Shown: one piece after another, positions 43,325 to 52,738 of the stretch
How the letters are laid out: every line of letters starts with the position of its first letter
Numbering within the stretch: position 1 is the stretch's first letter
NCBI RefSeq assembly: GCF_007989625.1
Contig: NZ_BJUK01000002.1
Coordinates: forward strand, 62,001 to 126,000
DNA from: Bisbaumannia pacifica
GTDB taxonomy: Bacteria > Pseudomonadota > Gammaproteobacteria > Pseudomonadales > Halomonadaceae
DNA: 64,000 bases
Direction of reading: 5' to 3'
Made by a program: the position numbers and the translations under genes
Notes under the pieces: model-generated
The model's input: the letters and a program-made list of their open reading frames with translations, nothing else
Told to the model about the DNA's origin: nothing
Database searches by the model: none

Positions 43325-44231
43325 TGCCCTGATGATGCCCGCGCGGTTCGAGCGGGTCGGCGAGTCCTGGCGGGATCTGCTGACCCTGTGCAAGCCCCGA
43401 GTGGTACTGGTGATGCTGGTCTGTGCCCTGGTCGGCATGGCGCTCGCCGCGCCGGGGTTGCCGTCGCTCGCGGCGGTGGTCAATGGCCTGCTGGGCATCG
43501 GCCTGGCCGCCGGCGGGGCGGCCGCCTACAACCATGTGCTGGATCGCAAGCTGGATGTTCTGATGGCGCGCACCGCGCGGCGGCCCCTGGCCACGCGGCG
43601 GCTGGCCACGCCCCTGGCCCTGGCCTGGGCGACCCTGCTGTCGGTGCTGGGTATCGGCCTGCTGCTGTGGCAGGTCAATGCCCTGACCGCCTGGCTGACC
43701 CTGGCCTCGCTGATCGGTTATGCACTGATCTATACCGCCTTTCTCAAGCGCGCCACGCCACAGAATATCGTGATCGGCGGGGTGGCCGGGGCGGCGCCAC
43801 CGTTGCTGGGGTGGACGGCGATCACCGGTAGCCTGGGCCCCGAGCCGCTGCTGCTGATGCTGATCATCTTCGCCTGGACGCCGCCGCATTTCTGGGCGCT
43901 GGCCATTCACAAGCGCGAGGAGTATGCCCGGGCGGGGGTGCCCATGCTACCGGTCACCCATGGCGAGGCCTTCACCCGCTTGCAGATCTGGCTCTATGCC
44001 TGGCTGACCCTGGTGGTGACCCTGCTGCCCTTCGTGATCGGCATGAGCGGGGCCGTCTACCTGGTGGGGGTGATGGCGCTGAACCTGCGCTTTATGGTGT
44101 GGAATTACCGGGTCTGGCGGGGGCAAGATCCGCGGGCGCCGCTGGCCGCCTTCTGGTTCTCGATTCGTTATATTCTCGGCGTCTTCGGGGTGTTGCTGCT
44201 CGACCATTACGCCGTGGCCTGGCCTTGGTAG
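43317..44231 (+). CDS. ctaB: Protoheme IX farnesyltransferase (heme O synthase)
   Basis: 304 residues, about nine helices. The UbiA-type prenyl-diphosphate motif NHVLDRKLDVLMARTARRPL is near residue 76, with a second acidic block and FAWTPPHFWALAI. GAAGGAGATGGCCC gives a good ribosome site before ATG 43317, and the gene overlaps ctaA by eight bases. Makes heme O from protoheme, the precursor for CtaA. Last gene of the aa3 cluster; followed by a hairpin. Confidence 0.94.
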   Translation: MRNALMMPARFERVGESWRDLLTLCKPRVVLVMLVCALVGMALAAPGLPSLAAVVNGLLGIGLAAGGAAAYNHVLDRKLDVLMARTARRPLATRRLATPLALAWATLLSVLGIGLLLWQVNALTAWLTLASLIGYALIYTAFLKRATPQNIVIGGVAGAAPPLLGWTAITGSLGPEPLLLMLIIFAWTPPHFWALAIHKREEYARAGVPMLPVTHGEAFTRLQIWLYAWLTLVVTLLPFVIGMSGAVYLVGVMALNLRFMVWNYRVWRGQDPRAPLAAFWFSIRYILGVFGVLLLDHYAVAWPW

Positions 44232-44254
44232 CTGGCGTCGCGCCCCCGAAGCCA

Positions 44255-44281
44255 CAGACGCCGCCCCTCAGGCGGCGTCTG
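44255..44281. terminator. Hairpin between ctaB and the convergent SLC13 gene
   Basis: CAGACGCCGCC (44255-44265) pairs with GGCGGCGTCTG (44271-44281) over a CCTCA loop. There is no poly-T run on either side, so it may end transcripts inefficiently or act as a stabilising 3' hairpin for both converging genes. Confidence 0.6.
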
Positions 44282-44300
44282 GCGTCTGGGGAGCCGGGCC

Positions 44301-45767
44301 TTACCAGAACCAGTTCACCAGCAGGTAGGCCATCAGGGTCACCACCAGGGTGCTCAGGATATTGAGGGCGAAGCCGGCGCGGATCATCGACTGGATCTTC
44401 ATATGGCCGGTGGCGAAGACGATGGCGTTGGGCGGCGTCGCCACCGGCATCATAAAGGCGCAGCTGGCCGCGATCGCCGCCGGCACCGTGATCAGCAGCG
44501 GCGAGATATCCAGCGACAGCGCCAAGGCGCCGAGCAGGGGCAGGAAGGCCGCGGCGGTGGCGGTATTGGAGGTGATCTCGGTGAGGAAGATGATTACCAG
44601 CACCACGATGCCGACCAGGGCCAGCAGCGGCAGTACCCCGAACAGCGAGAGCTGCTCGGCGATCCACTCGGCGAGCCCCGACTGACTGATGGCCCCGGCC
44701 AGGGCCAAGCCACCGCCGAACAGCAGCAGGATGCCCCAGGGCAGGGTCTTGGCGGCGTCCCAGTCCAGCAGGCGCTCGCCCCGCGCGCGGCCGCTGGGGA
44801 TCAGGAACAGCAGCAGCCCCGCGGCGATGGCGATACCGGTGTCGCTGAGCCAGTCGAGGCCCAGGTCATTGAGCAGCGGGCGTGATACCCAGGCCAGGGC
44901 GGCCAGCAGGAAGACGATGCCGACCCGGCGCTCCGCGGCGCTCAGGGCGCCCAGCTGATTCAGTTCATCGCGGATCATCTGGCCGTTGTCATCGCCCTGA
45001 CGCAGCGCGAAGCCGCCACGGCTCAGCCACCACCAGGCCAGCAGCATCATCACCGCGCTGATCGGCAGGCCGATCACCATCCACTGGGCGAAACCCACAT
45101 CGATGCCCCGGGACTCGGCCAGGTAGCCGGCCAGCAAGGCGTTGGGCGGGGTGCCGATCAGGGTGGCCACGCCGCCGATGCTGGCGGAGTAGGCGATGGC
45201 CAGCAACAGGGCGGTGGCATAACGGGCCAACTCCTGGGGATCGTTATCCTTGCCTAGCAGGCTGACCACCGACATGCCGATGGGCAGCATCATGATGGCG
45301 GTGGCGGTATTCGAGACCCACATGCTCAGAAAGCCCGTAGCCAGCATAAAGCCGGCGATCTGCCGGCGCGGCTGGTGACCCACCAGACGCAGTACATGCA
45401 GGGCGATGCGCCGATGCAGTTCCCAGCGCTGCATGGCGATGCCCAGCAGGAAGCCGCCCAGGAAGAGGTAGATGATGGGATTGGCGTAGCTGCCGCTGAC
45501 CTGGCCCATGGGCGCGATGCCCAGTGCCGGGACCAGCAGCAACGGCAACAGCGACGTGGCGGGAATCGGAATCGCTTCCGTGGACCACCAGGTGGCCATC
45601 AGCAGGCCGAGACCGGCACATAGCCAGGCGCTCTCGCTCATCCCGGCCGGCGCCGGGGAGAGCAGGGTGAACAGCAGCCAGACTGGACCCAGCCACAGGC
45701 CGATACGGGCGGCCAGGTTGGGTGGTTGAGGCGCCGCGGTCGCGGGCGCGGAGTCCTGGTTGGCCAT
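44301..45767 (-). CDS. SLC13/DASS-family sodium-coupled anion symporter
   Basis: 488 residues, about 11-12 helices. The two SNT-type signatures that bind Na+ and substrate are present: WVSNTATAIMMLPIG (about residue 153) and EITSNTATAAAFLPLL (about 398), with IPIPATSLLPLLL and TPPNALLAGYL. Members carry C4-dicarboxylates, citrate or sulfate; which one is not determined. AAGGATAT precedes the ATG. It is convergent with ctaB and divergent from cysQ, and a substrate role related to sulfate is possible given cysQ next door, but this is only context. Confidence 0.9.
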   Translation of the reverse strand: MANQDSAPATAAPQPPNLAARIGLWLGPVWLLFTLLSPAPAGMSESAWLCAGLGLLMATWWSTEAIPIPATSLLPLLLVPALGIAPMGQVSGSYANPIIYLFLGGFLLGIAMQRWELHRRIALHVLRLVGHQPRRQIAGFMLATGFLSMWVSNTATAIMMLPIGMSVVSLLGKDNDPQELARYATALLLAIAYSASIGGVATLIGTPPNALLAGYLAESRGIDVGFAQWMVIGLPISAVMMLLAWWWLSRGGFALRQGDDNGQMIRDELNQLGALSAAERRVGIVFLLAALAWVSRPLLNDLGLDWLSDTGIAIAAGLLLFLIPSGRARGERLLDWDAAKTLPWGILLLFGGGLALAGAISQSGLAEWIAEQLSLFGVLPLLALVGIVVLVIIFLTEITSNTATAAAFLPLLGALALSLDISPLLITVPAAIAASCAFMMPVATPPNAIVFATGHMKIQSMIRAGFALNILSTLVVTLMAYLLVNWFW

Positions 45768-45905
45768 GGCATATCCTTATATGAGCAGGCGAAGTCGCGC
45801 GCATTGTACGAGCCCGCCGCGACGTTCGCCAGCTAAGCAAGGCCATCCCTTGCCGCGTCGAGACTCTGCCGCTAGGGTAGCGGCTTCGACACCGAGGAGC
45901 AGATC

Positions 45906-46700
45906 ATGGCATCCAGTGAATGGCTTCCGCGAGCGGCATTGCGCGAGCTCTGCGTGCGGGCCGGCGAGGCGATCCTGGCGGTACGCGCCGGCGGCGATTG
46001 GGCGGCTCGCGAGAAGGCCGATGCCAGCCCGGTGACCGCCGCCGACCAGGCCGCCCATGACGTGCTGATGGCGGGGCTGGCGGCATTGACCCCGGAGGTG
46101 CCGGTGCTCTCGGAGGAGGCCGTGGTGCCCTGGACGACTCGCCGCCACTGGACGCGCTACTGGCTGGTGGATCCCCTGGATGGGACTCGCGAGTTTATCG
46201 ACGGCTTCGATGACTTTACCGTCAACCTGGCCCTGGTCGAGGCGGGGCGTACCCGCTATGGGCTGGTGCATGCGCCGGTAACCGGGACCACCTGGGAGGG
46301 CGGCTCCGCCCTCGGCGCCTGGCGCTGGCAGGGCGATCGGGCCGAGGCGATCACGGTGGCGTCGCGGTGGCCGCCCCGGGTGGTGGCCAGTCGTGCCCAT
46401 TTGGACGAACGGACGCGCGCCTGGCTGGCGGGCTTTCCCGAAGCGTCGCTGCTGCGCTATGGGAGTTCGGTGAAGTTCTGCCGTATCGCCGAGGGAGAGG
46501 CCGACCTCTATCCGCGTTTCGCGCCCACCAGCGAATGGGATACCGCCGCCGCTCAGGCGGTGCTGGAGGGCGCCGGTGGTGCCGTCTTGGTGGCCGATAC
46601 CCTGTTGCCTCTGACCTATAATGGCGGCGAGTCGCTACGCAACCCGGCCTTTGTCGCCTGTGCCGAGGCCCAAGGACGGTGGCGAAAGGGGACGTCATAG
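45906..46700 (+). CDS. cysQ: 3'(2'),5'-bisphosphate nucleotidase CysQ
   Basis: 264 residues of the inositol monophosphatase fold. Metal/phosphate motifs: EE in VLSEEAV (about 68), WLVDPLDGTREFI (about 88, the hallmark of CysQ), and WDTAAAQAVLEGAGG (about 210). It hydrolyses PAP formed in sulfate assimilation and sulfation. GAGGAG precedes ATG 45906. It is divergent from the SLC13 transporter with a 138-base gap. Length matches E. coli CysQ. Confidence 0.93.
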   Translation: MASSEWLPRAALRELCVRAGEAILAVRAGGDWAAREKADASPVTAADQAAHDVLMAGLAALTPEVPVLSEEAVVPWTTRRHWTRYWLVDPLDGTREFIDGFDDFTVNLALVEAGRTRYGLVHAPVTGTTWEGGSALGAWRWQGDRAEAITVASRWPPRVVASRAHLDERTRAWLAGFPEASLLRYGSSVKFCRIAEGEADLYPRFAPTSEWDTAAAQAVLEGAGGAVLVADTLLPLTYNGGESLRNPAFVACAEAQGRWRKGTS

Positions 46701-46783
46701 TTGTTCGTTTTCTATGTTATGTATAAGCTTTGTCCTAAATTCCCCGCGTTTCGGGGACGCCGACGCAAGATGAGGTTCGTTCC

Positions 46784-47251
46784 ATGAGTACCCCCCTGGC
46801 CATCGGTCTGGCCGCCCTGGCGCTGCTGATTATTGCCGGCCTCTCGGGCTATGCCTGGAGCCTGTGGCGCGAGGTCAAGCGCCGCGAGGCCTTCCGCGCC
46901 GAGGAAGTCCGTCGCGCCCACGAACAGTGCCTGGAAGGGCTGGATGCCGTGGCGCGCGCCATGCTCAGTGAGCAGGTGGATATCACCGAGGGCGCGCTGC
47001 GTTGCAAGGTGATGCTGGATATCATCGACCCTCGGCTGGTCGAGCGTGACGCCTTCCGGGTCTTCGCCGAGGTGCATGCCCGCACGTCGCACCTGCATAC
47101 TCACTCGGCGCGTCAGGCCCTGTCGCCTCGGGAGCGCTTCCAGGAAGACAAGCAGCGTCTGGCGGTGGAGGACGAACTCAAGCCTTCGGCGCTGGCGGGC
47201 GCTCGCGCCGTGCTGGAGTTCAAAGAACGTTGGCCCGAGGGCTTGCACTGA
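46784..47251 (+). CDS. DUF2489 family protein
   Basis: 155 residues. An N-terminal membrane helix (about 7-27, LAALALLIIAGLSGYAWSLW) anchors a cytoplasmic helical domain. The motif EVKRREAFRAEEVRRAHEQ followed by CLEGLDAVARAMLSEQVDITEGALRCKVMLD is the DUF2489 pattern seen in gammaproteobacteria. The function of the family is not established. It stands alone between cysQ and the OmpA-like gene; an AT-rich stretch at 46701-46735 (TTGTTC, TATAAG) probably holds its promoter. Confidence 0.8.
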   Translation: MSTPLAIGLAALALLIIAGLSGYAWSLWREVKRREAFRAEEVRRAHEQCLEGLDAVARAMLSEQVDITEGALRCKVMLDIIDPRLVERDAFRVFAEVHARTSHLHTHSARQALSPRERFQEDKQRLAVEDELKPSALAGARAVLEFKERWPEGLH

Positions 47252-47456
47252 TCGGCGATCGCCTCTTGGCAGCCAATGGGCGCCATGAGATGATGAAACA
47301 TGCGTATAAGCTCTGGTCGAATTAGGCCATTGTGGTTACTTTGCAAAGGAATGCTGCGTGGTTGCGGCTTTCCCTTTTCGGGCTCTCGGGCTGATTCTCC
47401 GAGATCCGTCTTGTGCGTCACGCGACGTTCGCACTGCGTCAAAGAAGGAGTTGTAC

Positions 47457-48134
47457 ATGAAAAAATCAACGACTGGCCTGCTGCTTGGTTCCGCCCTGGT
47501 GATCGGTCTCTCCGGTTGCGCCTCTACCAATAGCAACCCGAGCGCTCCCGATCGTGCCTGGTATCAGCAGCCCCTGGTCTGCGGTATCGCCGGCGGCCTG
47601 ATCGGTGGTGGCATCGGCTACGCTACCAGCAGCGAGTCCGATGAGGATACCGGTGCAGCCATTGGCTCCACCGCCGGTGCGACCATCGGTGCCATGCTGT
47701 GTGCCGACTACTCCGAGGAGCCGGTCGCCGAGCCCGCGCCGATGCCGGAACCCGCGCCGGAACCCGAGCCGGTGCCGGAATTCGAGCCGCTGGTGCTCTC
47801 CAGTGAAGTGAACTTCGCCTTCGATTCCGCCGAGCTGATGCCGGCCGCCCATGCCACTCTGAATGACGTGGCGCGCCGCCTGATCGAGAACGAGCGTAGT
47901 CAGGACGTCCGCGTGCACATCGGCGGCCACACCGACTCCGTGGGTTCCGATCAGTACAACCTGGGGCTCTCCCAGCGTCGTGCCGACTCCGTGCGCGATT
48001 ACCTGATCGCTCGTGGCGTCGAGGCGGATCGTCTGGTGGCCCGTGGCTTCGGCGAAGCGCGTCCGGTGGCCAGCAACGAGACCGATGCCGGTCGTGCCCA
48101 GAACCGTCGCGTCGAACTGAACGTGCTCAACTAA
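47457..48134 (+). CDS. OmpA-family lipoprotein with glycine zipper
   Basis: 225 residues. A lipoprotein signal ends in LSGC with Cys at residue 21. Then comes a glycine-zipper-like segment (about 40-78: GIAGGLIGGGIGY, AAIGSTAGATIGAM), a Pro-Glu linker, and an OmpA C-terminal peptidoglycan-binding domain (about 115-225) with HTDSVGSDQYN, LSQRRADSV and NRRVELNV. It is expected to tie the outer membrane to the cell wall. GAAGGAG lies before ATG 47457. The preceding 205 bases hold no gene. Resembles Pal/YiaD-type proteins; not the tol-pal locus. Confidence 0.9.
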   Translation: MKKSTTGLLLGSALVIGLSGCASTNSNPSAPDRAWYQQPLVCGIAGGLIGGGIGYATSSESDEDTGAAIGSTAGATIGAMLCADYSEEPVAEPAPMPEPAPEPEPVPEFEPLVLSSEVNFAFDSAELMPAAHATLNDVARRLIENERSQDVRVHIGGHTDSVGSDQYNLGLSQRRADSVRDYLIARGVEADRLVARGFGEARPVASNETDAGRAQNRRVELNVLN

Positions 48135-48157
48135 GCACGTCATTCGCGATCCGATCT

Positions 48158-48181
48158 CAGGGGCGCCTTCGGGCGCCCCTG
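48158..48181 (+). terminator. Hairpin after the OmpA-like gene
   Basis: CAGGGGCGCC-TTCG-GGCGCCCCTG, a 10-base stem with a stable TTCG-type loop, 23 bases after the stop; CTGCG follows, so no T-run. An additional stem-loop ACGTGCT-CAACTA-AGCACGT spans the stop codon (48121-48140). Confidence 0.6.
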
Positions 48182-48379
48182 CTGCGTTAGGTGTGGATGG
48201 CGCGAGGCCATCTCGATCTGCTAAAGTTCTCCCCCTTCGTGTCCTCGGTGCCGCCGGCTACTGCCGGATGGTCGTCGCCCATGGTGGGGGCGCCCCGATG
48301 GACCCGAACGTATCCCATTCTCTCGACCTGCGACACGTGAGCCCTGGTATGGCCCACCACTGCGCGTTAAGGATAAGCA

Positions 48380-50278
48380 ATGCCCATCGTTACCCTGCCC
48401 GACGGCACTCAGAAGACCTTCGACGCTCCGCTGACCGTGATGGAGCTGGCGGAGTCCATCGGCCCCGGCCTGGCCAAGGCCTGCGTGGCCGGCAAGATCG
48501 ACGGCGTCGCCGTGGATGCCGCCGATGTGATCGATCGTGATGTCGAGGTGGCCATTCTCACCGCCCGCGACCCCGAGGGGCTGGAGGTCATTCGTCACTC
48601 CTGCGCCCACCTGATCGGGCATGCCGTCAAGCAGCTCTATCCCGAGGCCAAGATGGCCATTGGCCCGGTCATCGACGACGGCTTCTATTATGACGTGGAC
48701 TTCGGTCGCTCGGTGACGCCGGAGGACCTCGAGGCCATCGAGCAACGCATGAAGGCGCTGATCGACACGGGCTACGATGTGGTTCGCGAGTACGTGGATC
48801 GCGACAAGGCGATGCTCACCTTCCTGCATCGTGATGAGCCCTACAAGCAGGAGATCGTTCGCGATATCCCGGAAGGCGAGAGCATTCGTCTCTATCACCA
48901 CGAAGAATATACCGACATGTGCCGCGGGCCTCATGTGCCCAATACCCGGCATCTCAAGGCCTTCAAGCTGACCAAGCTGGCCGGCGCCTACTGGCGGGGT
49001 GACGCCTCCAAGCCGATGCTGACGCGCATCTACGGCACTGCCTGGGGCGACAAGAAGGCCCTCAAGGCCTACCTCAAGCGCCTCGAGGAGGCGGAGAAGC
49101 GCGATCACCGCAAGCTGGCCAAGAAGCTCGACCTCTTCCACCTCCAGGAAGAGGCCCCGGGGATGGTCTTCTGGCACCCCAATGGCTGGACCATGTACCA
49201 GGCCCTGGAGCAGTACATGCGTCGGGTGCAGATCGCCAACGGCTATCAGGAGATCAAGACGCCCCAGGTGGTGGATCTCTCCCTGTGGAAGAAGTCGGGG
49301 CATTGGGGCCATTACAGTGAGCTGATGTTCACCACCGAGTCGGAGAAGCGCGACTACGCGGTGAAGCCGATGAACTGCCCCTGCCATGTGCAGGTGTTCA
49401 ATCAGGGCCTGAAGAGCTACCGGGACCTGCCGCTGCGCCTGGCGGAGTTCGGCAGCTGTCACCGTAACGAGCCATCCGGTGCCCTGCATGGATTGATGCG
49501 GGTGCGTGGTTTTACCCAGGACGATGCCCATATCTTCTGCACCGAGGGGCAGATCCAGGCCGAGGCCGAGGCCTTTATCGCCCTGACCCTCGAGGTCTAC
49601 AAGGAGCTCGGCTTCGAGGACGTGGAGCTCAAGCTCTCTACTCGACCGGAGGACTTCCTCGGCGAGCCGGAAATGTGGGACCGCGCCGAGGCGGGGCTCC
49701 AGGCGGCCCTCGACAGCACCGGGCTCGACTGGGAGCTACAGCCGGGGGAGGGGGCCTTCTACGGACCCAAGATCGAGTTCTCCCTGCGCGACTGCCTCAA
49801 CCGGGTCTGGCAGTGCGGTACCCTGCAGCTCGACTTCAATCTCCCGGGCCGCCTCGGTGCCCAGTACGTGGACGAGGAGGGGGTGCGCCAGACGCCGGTC
49901 ATGCTGCACCGGGCCATCCTCGGCTCCTTCGAGCGCTTCCTGGGGATCCTGATCGAGCACTATGCCGGGGCCATGCCGCTGTGGCTGGCGCCCCAGCAGG
50001 TGGCGATCCTCAATATCACCGATGCCCAGCGCGATTATGTGCTCGATCTCGAGCAGCGGCTGCAGAAAATCGGCGCACGGGCCAAGGCGGACTTGAGGAA
50101 CGAGAAGATCGGCTTTAAAATCCGGGAGCATACGTTGCAGAAGGTTCCCTACCTCTTGGTGGTGGGGGATAAGGAAGTCGAATCCGACGCTGTTGCCGTG
50201 CGTACCCGCAGTGGCGAGGATCTCGGCAGCATCAAGGTCGACGACCTGCTCGCTCGGCTGACCGCCGAGGGGTTATAA
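48380..50278 (+). CDS. thrS: Threonyl-tRNA synthetase
   Basis: 632 residues. The N-terminal TGS domain (about 1-62, [20 protein letters not shown]) is followed by the editing domain with [11 protein letters not shown] (about 74), the class II core with [10 protein letters not shown] (zinc Cys about 333), [28 protein letters not shown] and [22 protein letters not shown], and the anticodon domain. AAGGAT precedes the ATG. The 198 bases before it (48182-48379) contain no gene; E. coli ThrS represses its own leader, but no tRNA-like operator could be confirmed by eye. First gene of the infC-rpmI-rplT-phe operon. Confidence 0.96.
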   Translation: MPIVTLPDGTQKTFDAPLTVMELAESIGPGLAKACVAGKIDGVAVDAADVIDRDVEVAILTARDPEGLEVIRHSCAHLIGHAVKQLYPEAKMAIGPVIDDGFYYDVDFGRSVTPEDLEAIEQRMKALIDTGYDVVREYVDRDKAMLTFLHRDEPYKQEIVRDIPEGESIRLYHHEEYTDMCRGPHVPNTRHLKAFKLTKLAGAYWRGDASKPMLTRIYGTAWGDKKALKAYLKRLEEAEKRDHRKLAKKLDLFHLQEEAPGMVFWHPNGWTMYQALEQYMRRVQIANGYQEIKTPQVVDLSLWKKSGHWGHYSELMFTTESEKRDYAVKPMNCPCHVQVFNQGLKSYRDLPLRLAEFGSCHRNEPSGALHGLMRVRGFTQDDAHIFCTEGQIQAEAEAFIALTLEVYKELGFEDVELKLSTRPEDFLGEPEMWDRAEAGLQAALDSTGLDWELQPGEGAFYGPKIEFSLRDCLNRVWQCGTLQLDFNLPGRLGAQYVDEEGVRQTPVMLHRAILGSFERFLGILIEHYAGAMPLWLAPQQVAILNITDAQRDYVLDLEQRLQKIGARAKADLRNEKIGFKIREHTLQKVPYLLVVGDKEVESDAVAVRTRSGEDLGSIKVDDLLARLTAEGL

Positions 50279-50309
50279 TGACAACGTCACTCAGAACGGA
50301 GATTTAGCG

Positions 50310-50849
50310 ATCAAGCGTAATAATCAGCGAGGGCGCGTCCAGGACAAGCGTCCGCCAATGAACGAGCGTATCACCGAAGACCAGGTTCGCCTCATCGACG
50401 CCGATGGTGAACAGCTGGGCATCGTCTCAACCCAGGAAGCCCTGGAGAAGGCCGAAGCCGCGGGTCTCGACCTCGTACAGATCTCCAATGCCGATCCCAT
50501 CGTCTGCAAGATCATGGATTACGGCAAGTTCGTCTTCGAGCAGAAGAAGCAGAAGGCGGCACAGAAGAAGAAGACCAAGCAGATCCAGGTCAAGGAGGTC
50601 AAGTTCCGGCCCGGGACTGACGAGGGTGACTATCAGGTGAAGCTCAAGAACCTGACACGTTTCCTCGAAGGGGGCGACAAGGGCAAGGTGACCCTGCGCT
50701 TCCGGGGCCGCGAGATGGCCCACCAGGACATCGGCCGCAAGCTGATGGAGCGGATCGCCGCCGATCTCGAGGAGATCGGTAGCGTCGAGTCCTTCCCCAA
50801 GATGGAAGGGCGTCAGATGATCATGATTCTTGCCCCCAAGAAGAAGTGA
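50310..50849 (+). CDS. infC: Translation initiation factor IF-3, starting at ATC
   Basis: About 179 residues. The conserved N-terminus [20 protein letters not shown] lies upstream of the first ATG (50358), so initiation must be further upstream. The codon before AAG is ATC (50310-50312), with CGGAG eight bases before it. E. coli infC starts at AUU, and rare AUU/AUC/AUA starts are conserved because IF-3 discriminates against them, giving autorepression. Both IF3 domains and the lysine-rich linker [16 protein letters not shown] are visible. Begins 31 bases after thrS. Confidence 0.92.
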   Translation: MKRNNQRGRVQDKRPPMNERITEDQVRLIDADGEQLGIVSTQEALEKAEAAGLDLVQISNADPIVCKIMDYGKFVFEQKKQKAAQKKKTKQIQVKEVKFRPGTDEGDYQVKLKNLTRFLEGGDKGKVTLRFRGREMAHQDIGRKLMERIAADLEEIGSVESFPKMEGRQMIMILAPKKK

Positions 50850-50885
50850 TCGTCGACAAGAAGTGATCCACAGGCAAGCTAACGG

Positions 50886-50913
50886 GCCCTCGTTTCCCCC
50901 GGGAGGCGAGGGC
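50886..50913 (+). promoter_or_regulatory. Hairpin in the infC-rpmI leader, possible L20 operator
   Basis: GCCCTCG (50886-50892) pairs perfectly with CGAGGGC (50907-50913) over an inner C5G3-like stretch. It lies in the 107-base gap before rpmI, where L20 represses rpmI-rplT translation in E. coli. The resemblance is positional; the pseudoknot was not confirmed. Confidence 0.4.
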
Positions 50914-50956
50914 AGGCCTTGGGTTTTCTGAAAAACATCGAGCGGAGTTTTCCCTC

Positions 50957-51151
50957 ATGCCGAAGATCAAGAGCAACAGCGGCGCGGCCAAGCGCTTCAA
51001 AAAGACTGCCAACGGCTTCAAGCACAAGCAGTCTTTCCGTAGCCACATCCTGACCAAGAAGTCCACCAAGCGTAAGCGTCAGCTGCGTGGGATGAAGCAG
51101 ATCCACGACGCCGACAAGGCCCTGATTCAGCGCATGCTGCCGAATCTGTAA
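50957..51151 (+). CDS. rpmI: Ribosomal protein bL35
   Basis: 64 residues, highly basic: [20 protein letters not shown], then [25 protein letters not shown], matching bL35 closely in length and order. GGAGTTTTCCCTC precedes the ATG. It sits between infC and rplT, with 39 bases to rplT, as in most bacteria. Part of the large subunit. Confidence 0.97.
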   Translation: MPKIKSNSGAAKRFKKTANGFKHKQSFRSHILTKKSTKRKRQLRGMKQIHDADKALIQRMLPNL

Positions 51152-51190
51152 GCCCTTTTGGTCGACCATTTCTAACGTCAGGAGAAAGCC

Positions 51191-51544
51191 ATGACTCGTG
51201 TCAAGCGTGGTGTCGTCGCACGTCGCCGTCACAAGAAGATTCTGAAGCAGGCCAAGGGCTACTACGGTGCCCGTTCGCGGGTCTTCCGCGTTGCCAAGCA
51301 GGCCGTCATCAAGGCCGGTCAGTACGCCTACCGCGACCGTCGTCAGCGCAAGCGTCAGTTCCGTGCCCTGTGGATCGCGCGTATCAACGCCGCGTCCCGT
51401 CAGAACGGCCTGTCCTACAGCCGCTTCATCGCCGGCCTGAAGAAGGCGGGTATCGAGATCGACCGTAAGGTCCTGGCCGATCTCGCGGTTCACGAAAAAG
51501 CCGCCTTTGCCGCCATCGTCGAGAAGGCCAAGGCTGCCCAGTAA
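51191..51544 (+). CDS. rplT: Ribosomal protein bL20
   Basis: 117 residues, very basic. The start [40 protein letters not shown] and the C-terminal RIDxxVLADLA-type block are conserved. It assembles early into the large subunit and represses its own operon in E. coli. AGGAGA precedes the ATG. Followed by a terminator or attenuator before pheS. Confidence 0.97.
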   Translation: MTRVKRGVVARRRHKKILKQAKGYYGARSRVFRVAKQAVIKAGQYAYRDRRQRKRQFRALWIARINAASRQNGLSYSRFIAGLKKAGIEIDRKVLADLAVHEKAAFAAIVEKAKAAQ

Positions 51545-52708
<1,164 letters not shown>

Positions 52709-52738
52709 TAACCCGGACCGCTCAACACAGGATTCGTC

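Noticed and set aside
48182-48379. tRNA-like thrS autoregulatory operator
   Set aside because: Candidate stem-loops were too weak by eye to support a tRNA-Thr mimic.
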